Below are positions 49,513 to 60,058 of a stretch of DNA of 64,000 nt, one piece after another. Each line of letters opens with the position of its first letter. The stretch's first letter is position 1. Below the pieces are notes generated by a model that did not search any database, was not told the origin of the DNA, and worked only from the letters and a program-made list of their open reading frames with translations. Origin of the DNA: Strigamia acuminata (taxonomy: Eukaryota; Arthropoda; Chilopoda; Geophilomorpha; Linotaeniidae); the NCBI GenBank assembly GCA_949358305.1, contig OX442320.1:8634259-8698258 (forward strand). The letters are read 5' to 3'. The position numbers and the translations under genes were made by a program.

Positions 49513-51018
49513 ATCATTGCGGACTCTAGACGTTACGCGTTTTCAAAATACGTAACGGATTACCTGCTCTCAGGTGTTAAGAAAGAAGAGGAGTTGGAAG
49601 AAGAGACAGCATTGAGCGTCAAGGTGACTGAGCGAAAGAGGAAGCCAAAACCCAAAGAGGAACTTAAAACTCAAAAAAGGGAAGGTGAAACCCCGCAACA
49701 GCACCTTATACGAGTTGTTAGTGCTGATCTTCAAGCTGAATTGTTTCCACACGAGGTGGAGCAATTAGGAGAACTATTGATACGGGAACAGAGTGATCTA
49801 GACGACGCAGACGAGAAGGACATTTTCCAAGACGTTGAGGAGCAACCAAATTTAGAACTTTCATATTTGTGTATTAATAAAGAACAATCTCCAATTAAGA
49901 TGGCTAATGCTTCGCCATCGCCAGAAATGTTGGCAATACAAACAGTATTACAAAATTTAGTGGTTAATAGAAGAAATCCAGTTGATTTTGATCCAGCCAC
50001 TGGAAATATCGACACATGGTTAATTGGATACGAAGATACGATTGCCGATGATACTGAAAGAATTAAACATCTGTCAATTGTGCTGAAACATTCTGCATCA
50101 TCGTGGTATTTAGACCAACTTCCATTACATCCGACTAGAACTTGGACTGAATGGAAAGATGCGTTGAAAACAAAATTTCGACGACAAATAACAGCAATTT
50201 TGGCGAAATTACAAGCAATGCAGCACAAGGACGGAACAGCTTTGGAACACATGCAGAAAATATTAAAGGAATGCTCTTATGCAAGACCGTCGTTCACGGA
50301 AGATCAAAAGATATTTCACGTGTTTCAAGGACTGAAGAAGGTGATCAGAGATAAATTAGTAGCCAATTACCCAAAGACGTTGGACCAATTAACATCACAA
50401 CTTGGATTGTTGGAAGCCCACGCATTCAATGAGGATCCTGCAGAAGTTTTACTAACCCTACTGCAAAAAGCTGTTGATACAACAGGTGAGGTGACACCGA
50501 GTTGCTTGGTAGAACCGAGCGACGTCAATAAAACAAAAGACGAGTTGTTAGCAGAGGTCAAAGTGCTAAGACAACAGCAGCAGTTTGGGGACGTTCAATA
50601 TGCAGAGGTCACTCCAGTCTTCTACCAAAATCAATGGTATACGCCACATCCAAACCAGGCCCAGTTCTATAATAGAGGAAACTTTAGAGGGCGACCTGGA
50701 CAACAACGTGGATGGTGGAATAACAATAGCAATTGGAACCAAGGTAGAGGATGGAACAATAATAAAGGTCAAAACAGAGGCAATTGGAACAATCAGTGGA
50801 ATAATTCTGGCCAAGGATTCCAACAACAACAACAGCCACAACAGCAATGGAATCCACCGCAACAACAACAACAAGGTCAAAGACAGGGGAATCCAAATAA
50901 CCAAGGTCACCCACGAAATCCAAACTATAAAGGTAAAAATTTCATTGAAAATTACCAAGGAGGCCGAGGTCAACGAGGAGCCCCACATGGTGGACCAGCT
51001 AATCAATCGGGAAACTAG
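49513..51018 (+). CDS. gag: Retrotransposon Gag polyprotein
   Basis: Gag forms the virus-like particle shell. The frame is open from 49513 to the TAG at 51016-51018, but the first ATG in frame is at 49900, starting MANASPSP. About 100 codons of charged, protein-like sequence before it have no ATG. The central part matches the Retrotrans_gag capsid fold (SSWYLDQLPLHPTRTWTEWKDALKTKF). The nucleocapsid end has no CCHC zinc knuckle. Instead it is rich in Asn, Gln, Gly, Arg and Trp (RGNFRGRPGQQRGWWNNN, then Gln runs), a disordered, RGG-like RNA-binding tail. A slippery heptamer sits directly before the stop codon. Confidence 0.88.
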   Translation: MIADSRRYAFSKYVTDYLLSGVKKEEELEEETALSVKVTERKRKPKPKEELKTQKREGETPQQHLIRVVSADLQAELFPHEVEQLGELLIREQSDLDDADEKDIFQDVEEQPNLELSYLCINKEQSPIKMANASPSPEMLAIQTVLQNLVVNRRNPVDFDPATGNIDTWLIGYEDTIADDTERIKHLSIVLKHSASSWYLDQLPLHPTRTWTEWKDALKTKFRRQITAILAKLQAMQHKDGTALEHMQKILKECSYARPSFTEDQKIFHVFQGLKKVIRDKLVANYPKTLDQLTSQLGLLEAHAFNEDPAEVLLTLLQKAVDTTGEVTPSCLVEPSDVNKTKDELLAEVKVLRQQQQFGDVQYAEVTPVFYQNQWYTPHPNQAQFYNRGNFRGRPGQQRGWWNNNSNWNQGRGWNNNKGQNRGNWNNQWNNSGQGFQQQQQPQQQWNPPQQQQQGQRQGNPNNQGHPRNPNYKGKNFIENYQGGRGQRGAPHGGPANQSGN

Positions 51019-54000
51019 AATGGCCACAAAGACGGAAAAACAAGAAGAAATTCAAAAAGAGAAAATTAGAAATCATTGAGCTGAACGCCACAGATGAACT
51101 TTTGCAGATTCCAGTAGTAGTGAATGGTTTGGAAGTCACTGGTGTCTTGGATTCCGGAGGTTATCGCAACATCATTAATGAAGATTTGGTAAGAACTCTG
51201 CAGCTCAAATACCAACCATGTCCACATGTTCGACTTAGAGTTGTAGATGGTTCATTGATAACCCCAGGAGGAAAAACCAAGATTACCATTGACGTTGGAC
51301 AACAACAACATACTATTGAAGTGCTGATTGTCAGCGGATTTGGCAACCATTTACTGCTAGGAGATAATTTTTTGAGATCTGCAAGGTGCCAGCTCGACTA
51401 TGACCAACAGAAGATCTTTGTAGGGCCAAAAGATAAACAACAAGAAGTTTTCCCAATGTCAAAGAATTACACTGAACAAAACTATATTGCGCGAGTTTTA
51501 AAACCAATAACGATACCAGCTTTACATGAATGTGTAGTACCAATAAAGATAGCAAAGAAAGTTGATGACGAATTGTTTGTAGAACCATTGAGTGGAGTAA
51601 TCGATCGATTTGGCGTGATTTGTTGCAAGACATTGACTAAATTCAGAAAAGGTGAAGGAGTTCTGCGTGTTGCGAATCCAACTAAAAAGACAATCTATTT
51701 AGGAAAAAACTCAGCAGTTGCAAAAGCATTTTACGTGATTGAGTCTGGCTTGTTAGATGAAAAAAGAGCTGATCAATTTGACTTTAGCAAGGCCATGGCA
51801 AATGAGAATATGACACCAACTCAACAGGAATTGATGCGACAGCTGCTAGAGAAGAATTCGGATAGATTTGCAACATCTGACAGTGACTTAGGCAGAGCAC
51901 AGGCAATAAAACATCGTATTGATACAGGAGACTCTCCTCCAATCCACTTGCAACCTTATAGACGATCCATTAAGGAAAAAGAAATCGAGGAGGCTGAAAC
52001 AAAGAAGTTACTTGAACAAGGAGTAATTAGAGAATCCGAGAGCCCATGGAGTGCACCAGTACTACTCATTAAGAAAAGAGACGGCAGATGGAGATTTTGC
52101 GTTGATTGGAGACGTTTAAACGCAGTAACGAAGAAAATGGTTTATCCCTTACCACGTATCGACGACACCCTAGATCAACTAGCGGGTGCGAAGTATTTTT
52201 CGATGATGGATCTCATTCAGGGATACCACCAAGTCGAAATAGACGAACAAGATCGTGAAAAGACAGCGTTCACGACGTCAAGCGGACATTATGAGTTTAA
52301 TGTCCTCGGAATGGGATTATGTAACAGCCCAGCCGCCTTTCAAAAATTGATGAATAAAGTGCTTGGCAACCTCTTGGGAAAGGTATGCATAGCGTACATC
52401 GACGATTTGATAATATTCTCAAAGACATTTGAACAGCACCTCATAGACGTGGACGCAGTTTTTCAAAAGCTCAGAACGGCAAACCTGAAAGTTAAGTTGA
52501 GCAAATGTACGTTTGCTACCGACACCATTCGATACTTAGGACATGTGGTTGATGCTGATGGAGTTTCACCAGATCCCAGGAACCTGGAAGCAGTCGCGAA
52601 GTTTCCACTTCCTGTGAACGTTAAACAACTACGTGGTTTTTTAGGACTCTGCTCTTATTACCGAAAGTTCATCAAGGGATTTGCAGATATTTCTAAACCT
52701 CTGGTGAATCTCACTAAAAAGGACGAGAAGTTTGACTGGGGTCCGCCCCATGATACAGCTTTTATCACACTCCGAAATGCATTAATAACAGTACCGGTGT
52801 TGGCGCATCCAGACTTTGCACAGCCATTCATAGTATCAACCGACGCAAGTGCGTATGGAATGGGAGCCATTCTGAAGCAAAAGATCAACAACCAGGAGCG
52901 AGTTGTAGCGTATGCAAGCAAACTGATGAGCACAGCGGAACAAAACTACACCGCCACTGAAAGAGAGTGTCTCGCTATAATGTTTGCAGTACAGAAATTC
53001 AGACCTTACTTGTACGGACAGAAATTCCAAATAATAACCGACCACCAACCCCTCCAATGGCTGAAGTCAGTCCGAAACCCCAATGGACGTTTAGCCAGAT
53101 GGGCATTGCAATTAGTAGACTTTGATTTCGATATAGTGTATAAAAGCGGCAAAAAGCACACAGATGCCGATGCACTAAGTAGGATACCAGACCAGATGAG
53201 TGAAGAAGAAATAAAAAAATTACCTTCGCTTTTCTTGGAAAATTTGGACCTCCCTGCACAACAGAGGATGGATCCCAAACTACTGGACCTAATTACAGCA
53301 GTTGAAAACCTAGAGCAACTTCCAAAGAAGAGGAGACGACCGCTTAAGCAGTACGTGCTCCACGAGAAAACGTTATTTAGGAAGAAAAACTCTTCAAGTT
53401 CCCTAAATACAGAAGGATTATTGCTAGTAGTTCCGAAACAACTCCAGAAGGATGTATTGCATGAAATGCACGACGGATTACTAGGAGCTCACTTAGGTTT
53501 GGCAAAAACATGGAAACGAATAAGAACAAGATTCTTTTGGACAAGAATTTACACTGACGTTAGAAAATACGTCTTGTCCTGCCAAAACTGCGCAAAAGCA
53601 AAGTCGATGACAACTCCAGCTAAAGGACTAATGCAACCGTGGTCAACCGTCTCAAAACCATTCGAGCGGATTGGAATGGACACACTTGGACCTTTCCCAT
53701 TGTCAAAACTAGGAAATAAACATGTTTTCGTAGTGACTGATTATTTGTCAAGATCTGTGATTGCAAGAGCTGCACCAGTAGGAACAGCTCTAGAAGCAGC
53801 AAAGACTTTGGTTTATGAAGTGATTCTTAAGGAAGGCAGCCCAAGAGAAATTTTAAGCGACCGTGGAACGGAATACAGGAACCAAATGATTGAAGAAGTA
53901 TCTAATCTATTCAAAAGTTTGCATAAAACCACCTCAGGATACCACCCAAGGACCAATGGATTAACAGAAAGATTTAATGCGACATTCGCAAAAATGTTGC

Positions 54001-54839
54001 AAAGTTATGTTAATGATGATCACACCGATTGGGATGAGTTCCTGCCATTTGTCCTGTTTTCCTACAACACGGGAGTTCATGAAACAACAGGTTACACACC
54101 GCACTATCTTCTTCGAGGATATGATGTGGATTTGACAATAGATGTTAACCTAAATTTGCCCCAAAAAGAGTTCACGTTACGCACATCAAAATTCATGCAA
54201 CAGGCTAGGAAGATTGCAAATGAACGACTTCAAAAGCAGTCTGAGAAAAGTAAGAAAAGATTCGACAAAGATAGAGTCAACAAAGAATTCGAACCAGGCG
54301 AATTAGTCTATTTGAAGACCATAAATAGGAAAGTTGGCCTGTCAGAGAAGCTTTTATCTCAATTTTCCGGCCCTTACGAGATTGTGCGACGAACAGCTCC
54401 AAATGACTATGAAATTATCAATTCCACACGAAAGAAAAGTGATATTGTTAACGTAGAAAGGTTGAAACCGTATAAAGCAAGAATTGAAGAAGACATAGAT
54501 GAAGCTTTGAAAGAAATGCCAGAGAAGAAAGTGAAATTTGCTGAAAAAGTGAAGAAAATCAGTAAAAAAGGAGAAATTGTAGTTGAAGAACTGGATAAAC
54601 CAAAGCAAACCAAAGCAAACCAAAGCAAAGCAAAAGAACGTTACATCGATGATAGTGAACAAATTTCCCTCAAATCATTGTTTGAACCGCAAACAGAACC
54701 CGAAAACACTGAAAAACAACTTAAAAATCCGCCACTAGATGGCGCGAATACGCAAAACGACGACTATCGTTCGCGCAAGCTCAGACCGAAGGCGAGAAAA
54801 TCCTACCGCCATTGCTACTCTACATTTTCGCCAAGGTGA
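51003..54839 (+). CDS. pol: Retrotransposon Pol polyprotein (PR-RT-RH-INT)
   Basis: Pol is expressed from the -1 frame of gag. Domains in order: aspartic protease with active site VLDSGG and the later LLLGDNFL; reverse transcriptase with WRFCVDWRRLN, SMMDLIQGYHQV, GLCNSPAAFQKLMN and the catalytic YIDD box; RNase H with STDASAYGMGA, TERECLA and TDHQPLQW; integrase with the H2C2 zinc finger (HDGLLGAHLG then CQNC), the DDE core (GMDTLGPFP; SDRGTEYRN; ERFNATFAKML) and a C-terminal basic tail. All catalytic residues look intact and no stop interrupts the roughly 1,280 codons. There is no start codon suited to independent initiation near the 5' end. The 3' end codes a Lys/Glu-rich tail beyond integrase, of unknown role. 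Confidence 0.95.
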   Translation, partial: SIGKLEWPQRRKNKKKFKKRKLEIIELNATDELLQIPVVVNGLEVTGVLDSGGYRNIINEDLVRTLQLKYQPCPHVRLRVVDGSLITPGGKTKITIDVGQQQHTIEVLIVSGFGNHLLLGDNFLRSARCQLDYDQQKIFVGPKDKQQEVFPMSKNYTEQNYIARVLKPITIPALHECVVPIKIAKKVDDELFVEPLSGVIDRFGVICCKTLTKFRKGEGVLRVANPTKKTIYLGKNSAVAKAFYVIESGLLDEKRADQFDFSKAMANENMTPTQQELMRQLLEKNSDRFATSDSDLGRAQAIKHRIDTGDSPPIHLQPYRRSIKEKEIEEAETKKLLEQGVIRESESPWSAPVLLIKKRDGRWRFCVDWRRLNAVTKKMVYPLPRIDDTLDQLAGAKYFSMMDLIQGYHQVEIDEQDREKTAFTTSSGHYEFNVLGMGLCNSPAAFQKLMNKVLGNLLGKVCIAYIDDLIIFSKTFEQHLIDVDAVFQKLRTANLKVKLSKCTFATDTIRYLGHVVDADGVSPDPRNLEAVAKFPLPVNVKQLRGFLGLCSYYRKFIKGFADISKPLVNLTKKDEKFDWGPPHDTAFITLRNALITVPVLAHPDFAQPFIVSTDASAYGMGAILKQKINNQERVVAYASKLMSTAEQNYTATERECLAIMFAVQKFRPYLYGQKFQIITDHQPLQWLKSVRNPNGRLARWALQLVDFDFDIVYKSGKKHTDADALSRIPDQMSEEEIKKLPSLFLENLDLPAQQRMDPKLLDLITAVENLEQLPKKRRRPLKQYVLHEKTLFRKKNSSSSLNTEGLLLVVPKQLQKDVLHEMHDGLLGAHLGLAKTWKRIRTRFFWTRIYTDVRKYVLSCQNCAKAKSMTTPAKGLMQPWSTVSKPFERIGMDTLGPFPLSKLGNKHVFVVTDYLSRSVIARAAPVGTALEAAKTLVYEVILKEGSPREILSDRGTEYRNQMIEEVSNLFKSLHKTTSGYHPRTNGLTERFNATFAKMLQSYVNDDHTDWDEFLPFVLFSYNTGVHETTGYTPHYLLRGYDVDLTIDVNLNLPQKEFTLRTSKFMQQARKIANERLQKQSEKSKKRFDKDRVNKEFEPGELVYLKTINRKVGLSEKLLSQFSGPYEIVRRTAPNDYEIINSTRKKSDIVNVERLKPYKARIEEDIDEALKEMPEKKVKFAEKVKKISKKGEIVVEELDKPKQTKANQSKAKERYIDDSEQISLKSLFEPQTEPENTEKQLKNPPLDGANTQNDDYRSRKLRPKARKSYRHCYSTFSPR
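51009..51015 (+). promoter_or_regulatory. -1 ribosomal frameshift slippery site GGGAAAC at the gag stop
   Basis: In the gag frame the bases read G GGA AAC followed directly by the TAG stop, which fits the X XXY YYZ rule. Pol is in the -1 frame relative to gag, and its open frame begins at 51003, so the overlap is only 16 bases and spans the heptamer. I did not identify a clear downstream stem-loop or pseudoknot by eye. Confidence 0.75.
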
Positions 54840-55802
54840 ATGCGAGCTTCTTGCGTGAACCAAAGCTTAAATTTTGATATTTATTTGTTGTGTCGTGAAT
54901 TGAATTGTGTTTTTTGAGGTTTGTGAATACATTTTAAGTGTTTTTAGTATGATTTTGAGTTGAAATATTAGGTTAAAAGTGTATAAAATACCAAACTTTG
55001 CAAAACGAAACAAATCGCGATCTTCGTTCATTCGTGCTGATAATTTTCTTAGACTTTGGATTAATTTTAATGAATAGGAAAATATGTTAGAAATGTTATT
55101 TTACATAGTATTAGCAGATAAAAATTGGTTTAAGGGAGATTAAAATTCTTAATAATGTTAAATTTGATGACACGAAAATCCGAGGTCGCGAGGCGAAGTA
55201 ATTAATGCGAATTTAGTGAAGTTTATCGTAATTTGAATAAAACTGATTATGTGAATTGTAAATAAATTTTCAAACACAAAAATTTTGTAAATGTTCTAGG
55301 ATTTAGAGAGTTGATGTTTTAGAAGAGAATTCAAATTTTTAAAGAAAATAATGAAAACCAAAAACAAATTTATTTTTTGAAAAGAGTTAAATTATTTTAT
55401 GAGAATTTATTGTGAAATTTAAATGTTGTATTTTATTTCTGAAGGTTTATTGTAAAAATGGATGAAATAATTTGGTTAATTATAATTCGAACCAATTTGA
55501 ATTGTTTAATTAGTGTTTAATTTTCATTCTTATTTGAGTTTTGAATTTAAGTTTTGTAAGTTTTTCTTGAATAGTAAGTTAAGTTGGAAATTATGATTGT
55601 ATAATTTATGAAGTAATATGACCAATATGAGAAATATTGTATTTGAAACAGATTAAGATTTTTCTTTTGTATGTACATTAATCTAAAAGGGAGTAAAAAG
55701 AGATGTAAATTGTTTTATTTGACACTATGAATTGAGATCTAATATTTGGTAAAAAAAGAATTGTCTTCATCCGAAATTTAATTTTAGAGACCAAAATTAC
55801 GC
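54840..55802 (+). other. Non-coding 3' region of the retrotransposon
   Basis: About 960 bp of AT-rich sequence between pol and the polypurine tract has no env-like or other long frame. Just upstream, within the pol tail, lies CCACTAGATGGCGCG (54732-54746), a near-consensus CTCF motif. Confidence 0.6.
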
Positions 55803-55813
55803 AAAAAAGGGAG
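55803..55813 (+). promoter_or_regulatory. Polypurine tract
   Basis: AAAAAAGGGAG lies one base before the 3' LTR, in the position where plus-strand DNA synthesis is primed. Confidence 0.85.
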
Positions 55814-55814
55814 T

Positions 55815-56392
55815 TGCTACGCGTACAGGCCGTCCCGATCAACGGACGACCCGTATCGCGTAATTCGGCTATAATTCGGATAAAAGTTGCTAAATTTCGT
55901 CCATAGATGGCGTTGGCAATCGATTACATCATTGCCTCGTCACTGGACTTATCAATTAGTTAAAGGGGGTAACAGGAGCTTTCCTGTGAAGTGAATCCGC
56001 CCAAGTTTGACAGTTCTCTTCCGGCTCTCACTTGAGAGTGAACTCAAATCCCTCCTATCCAATGTCAGCCTGTTCTTGGCTGGCTGCAGAAATTGTTATT
56101 AATTTAATCACTATTTAATAGTTTCAGATTGCATCTCAATTCAGAGTGTCACTTATGATTTATAATTAGAGTTTATATAATTTATATAATTTATGTAGTT
56201 CATTATTTGAGTTTAAGAATTGTGCCAATGTAAACAGAGTAAACTCATCCATTTGAAAGAATAATCAAACAGCTTTGCTGTCTGGTTAAATAAAAACTAG
56301 ATTGAATTTAAACCTAATTAAAATGACTCTTTATTTCCTATCAAATCCCAGTTGTGTGGGTAGCCTCAAGTGGGCCTAAATCCCACATAACA
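55815..56392 (+). repeat. 3' LTR
   Basis: This 578 bp copy appears identical to the 5' LTR. It ends CATAACA and is followed by the target duplication ATAC. On its minus strand AATAAA occurs at 56330-56335, downstream of the DNAAF2 stop. Confidence 0.96.
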
Positions 56393-56468
56393 ATACACAA
56401 CTAAAGCCAAACCTATTGGAACAAATTCAATAAAAACGAGAACCAAACGGTTTAAACTACAATTACAA

Positions 56469-59326
56469 TCAATCTAAATCAAAAATGGCAGTGTTGGTCA
56501 ATCCGAGGTTGATCTTCTCGACCTTTATTACGCCTCCTTCGTCTTCGTTCCAACTCAAAACGCTTTCCGCTCCTTTCTTCTCCTTCGTTTCCGCTTTATC
56601 GACATTACTCGCTTCGATTTTATCCATTTTATCGGCCGTCACGTCTTCGATCAACTTAACTTGGCTTTTACCGCCCCGTCCTTTCTTTTTCCCCTTTTCT
56701 TTCTTCACAATCTCCATTAATTTCTCTTTATCCTTGACCTGCACGACCGAAACGACTCCGTCCTCGCTTTTTTCGCTTTCCTCGCCATTTTCCTTCTCGC
56801 TTTTCGCATTGCTCGCATCCGATTCGCTGCCCTCGCTTTCGCTAGTCCGCCTTTGACTTGCCCTTTTCTTTAGTTTCTGCTTCCGCTGGTTCTTCTTCCG
56901 TTGTCCTAAAATACTCGAACTCGATCTAAAATTTAAAAAATTAATTCCAAAATTTAGCGACGTTTTTAGCAGGTTTGACCTGTAAAGATTTTTGGAGACG
57001 ACGTCGTTAAAGCGCACGCTTTTTCTCTCCTTCGATTCCTCGTCTCCGCTGCTTTCTTCCGGTATTTTTTCGTCCGAACTCGGCGCTTTTTCCTTTTTCA
57101 GCTCGTCCAGCGAGATCCCGACCGCGTCTTCGCTCGATTCGGATAAACTTCGACCGAAACGATGTGTCTTAAGAATTGAACGTGGTTTGTGATCCACACC
57201 CTTGAAAATACAATTTTTTTTCTTTTTAAAAAGAAAAACAAGAGAAAAACGAAGATAAAAACCATTTCATCAGAATCGGACAACGAGCGAGTTTTCCTAC
57301 GCGTAGTAACCGGCGTTTTCGTCTTTGGTTTATCATCTAAACACGAAAAATTAATCCAACCGAAACTTAAATCAAAATAAAACATCAATTTACTTTTATT
57401 CTTAATCGATTCTCCATCAATTCCTCCATTCTCCGTCTACAAATAAAAATACAAATAAAAATCCTCCGTCAAACCGCGAGACAAAATTCAAACCTTTATC
57501 GATAACTCCAAACAACTTTCGTTAAATTGATCAACCTCGATCGAAACAGGACAAACTTCTTTCTTCATCTCCTCGTCAAAATCCTCCTGCAACTCCCCCA
57601 AAGTGTCAAACAACCCCGGCAGAGTGACCAACCCGACGACATCAGTATGATCCGCATCGACTCCCAGCCAAATCTTTTGCCAGTCGCCATGACAGCAGTC
57701 GTGTTTACCAACTCGAAAAATCACATTCTCCTCCCCGACATCCACTTTGACGTCGCTCAGCCCCTTAAACTTCATCTCCCCGTCCGTTTTCACGTAAAAC
57801 GAGTAATAACAAGGCACGAAACCCGCGCCGATCGACGTGAACTGCAAACTCGCCACGGTGAACAATTTCTCGTCGTTTTCCTCCGCTTTCATCATCACGG
57901 ACTCCGGATCGACATTAAATGCATTTAACTTGAAAATCAATTCATTTTCCGTTTGCTTGACCTCGTACGACGGAAACAGCGAATAGATTTCCGTCTCGGA
58001 TGGACTATAGATCTGTATATCACATATTTTGTCTTCAATGTCGTCTAACGACTCAATAAAGGCCACTTTGTTTTCAATTCCCCGCTCCCCCTTATCGCTT
58101 TTTATACTAAATATTGACGAAATCCCATCCGCGGTGACGTCATCGTTGGTGTCGATGGCATCCTCGCCGTTTAATTCCACTTCGGAATTCAAATTTTCAT
58201 CATTTTCCTCATTTTCTTCCTTCACGACGTTCACTTGACTAGGAGTCCTCGTTTTCACCGGCAACGTAACGAATAATTTACGTTTTGTACTGTCGAATTT
58301 CGCGTTTGATGCATTGTGGTCGACGGGGTAGGAGAACTGCAATTCTAGCAAATACGCGGCTGGAGTTTCCGATTGCAGTTTGAGTTTGCATTCGGTCACG
58401 TCCAGATCTAAACTGGCGGCCGTGGAGATGAGCGGCAAGTCGATTTCCACCGAAATCTCGTTCGGGAGGTTGTCCACGACTTTCGCTCCGTTGATTTGAT
58501 AAGCGAAGTCCTGCAAGTCGACTTTGTCCCTGTATTTCACCTCGAATTTCGGTTTTGTGTATTTGCCGCCTTCGTCCGACATTTGTTTGGCCGGCGTCAC
58601 GTCTTCCGCTTTGATTTCGAACGGGTTTTCGTCTTTTTCGAAGATTTTATCGTGTTTGGCGTGAGGAGGGAAGCGGTAAATGTCGTCTGGAGTCGACTTC
58701 ATCGGCCCTGAGTCGTCTCGTTTGCGCATCACGGCCGCGATTGGAATTCCCTTGAATTTCATGCGCGGATGTCGCACGTTTTTGCGGTCAAGTTTGACGT
58801 TGAAATTCTTCTCGATCCCATCCATCGCCGTGTCTTCGATCAGTTTCTTGAATCGGTTGTTCTTAGTGCCTAAATAAAGCGTCTCTGGGTGAAATAAAAC
58901 GTCGTAAACGACACAATAACGTCGTTCTTTGTCCAAATCTTCCTTTTCGGGTGCTAGGGAGTAAGGAATGGCCCACTGGAGGCCGCGTTGACCCTCGGCG
59001 TTACTGGTTTGCTCGCAGCTCGGTTTTGCTATGTTTTCGTTTGAACTGATGTTAATAAAGGCCTTTTTCTCGCCGTTCATGCTCGTTTTGATCACGTAAC
59101 TCGGCTTCGGTTGTAAGAACGTAACGTCGACGCCTCTCTCCTTTTCGAGTTGGGTCATTTCTTTTTGGTACAAAGCCACGTTTTTCGGATCTGTGATTTC
59201 GTCCGCGTATTCTTTTAAAAGTTCCCTGAATTTTTCGTCTTTAACCGCTTTCTTGAAATTCTCAACATCTTCTTTATTCAAATTTAGTTCTTCCTCGTCG
59301 TCGCGACGCCGTCGTCGGGCAGCCAT
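56469..59326 (-). CDS. DNAAF2: DNAAF2 / Kintoun, dynein arm assembly factor
   Basis: Kintoun is a cytoplasmic PIH1-family co-chaperone that, with HSP90/HSP70 and R2TP-like complexes, pre-assembles axonemal dynein arms for motile cilia. Five exons (minus strand) were modelled: 57494-59326, 57394-57436, 57263-57336, 56980-57200 and 56469-56925, giving 875 residues. The N-terminus (EEELNLNKEDVENFKKAVKD, EITDPKNVALYQKEMTQLEKERGVDV) matches the family start. The PIH1 domain (about 40-190) has SFVLHPETLYLG-type and DGIEKNFNVKLDR segments. A CS-like domain (about 270-375) contains LPLISTAASLDLDVTECKL. The C-terminus keeps the Kintoun motifs KPRSILK and ERKSVRFND within a Lys/Glu-rich tail. An in-frame upstream Met at 59395 is possible but the chosen start fits the family better. 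Motile cilia or flagellated sperm are implied. Confidence 0.93.
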
Positions 59327-60058
59327 GTTTGTTTGTTTATTTATTTCACGTATCGTTATCAAGGCCGCCGCTTGGAAATTTGATATCGTGCTCAATTCTC
59401 TTTTATTTTATGTAATTTATCTATAAAAATAAATATAATATTTGTTTTTAGCAAGAAATATCGTGAAAATTTTTATTTGTGAAAATCACAGCGAACAAAA
59501 ATCGAACAAAAAGGCCTGATGATAATTACCCAGTTGGAAATATTTTTTGATTTAGTTTTCAAATATTCACTCATAAAATAAAAGTACCAAACGAATTTAT
59601 TTTAAATTTCGGCAATTATTTAATAATACTTTAAATTAATTTCGTACTTTTTAGCATTTACACAGATGTGACCTTGTGTTCAATTACCAAAGGCAGACGA
59701 CGCGCAGATGGGAGCGGCCTTCCCGGAAGCAACATGACAGTATTAGAAAGTGTGGAAGAAAGGACAGGTTGAAAAAAAAAGCAATTTAGACGAAATAATG
59801 ATTCTAATTTCCGGTTCCAGGTAGGCAAACGCAACCATAAGCCGCAAAGGAGTGTGGGAAGCGAGTTCTTAAAACTTGGATCGATGCAGCATGTCCGCCA
59901 AATTTGAAAAGAAATGCAAACACTGATTTCCCAACAACCAAACTGCCATGTTGAAAAACCAAAAGAAAATCCCAGCACACACCCACAAATAATCCCAAAG
60001 TAAGCGAACATTTCCCTCCCGAGCGATAAAATCTAATCTCAAATACCAAAGGTCTAAA
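59327..60058. promoter_or_regulatory. Divergent promoter region DNAAF2 (-) / DegT-family gene (+)
   Basis: Start codons lie 732 bp apart. The right half is GC-richer, with open but featureless frames on the minus strand. No TATA box or other gene is evident. Confidence 0.4.

Larger units (their letters stand above)
47925..56392 (+). mobile_element. Complete Ty3/Gypsy LTR retrotransposon, 8.47 kb
   Basis: The element has two 578 bp LTRs, a primer binding site, gag and pol in overlapping frames, and a polypurine tract. It is flanked by the 4 bp duplication ATAC (47921-47924 and 56393-56396). Pol order is protease, reverse transcriptase, RNase H, integrase, which defines Ty3/Gypsy. There is no env-like gene, so it is not an errantivirus type. 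No stop or frame disruption was seen in gag or pol, and the LTRs look identical base for base. Insertion is therefore recent and the copy may be active. It lies between the convergent 3' ends of UBE2F and DNAAF2, in the same orientation as UBE2F. Confidence 0.96.

Noticed and set aside
54840-55802. Possible env gene of the retrotransposon
   Set aside because: No open frame of useful length occurs between pol and the polypurine tract.
57527-58877. Plus-strand open frames opposite DNAAF2
   Set aside because: They are shadow frames of the large first DNAAF2 exon, with no motifs of their own.
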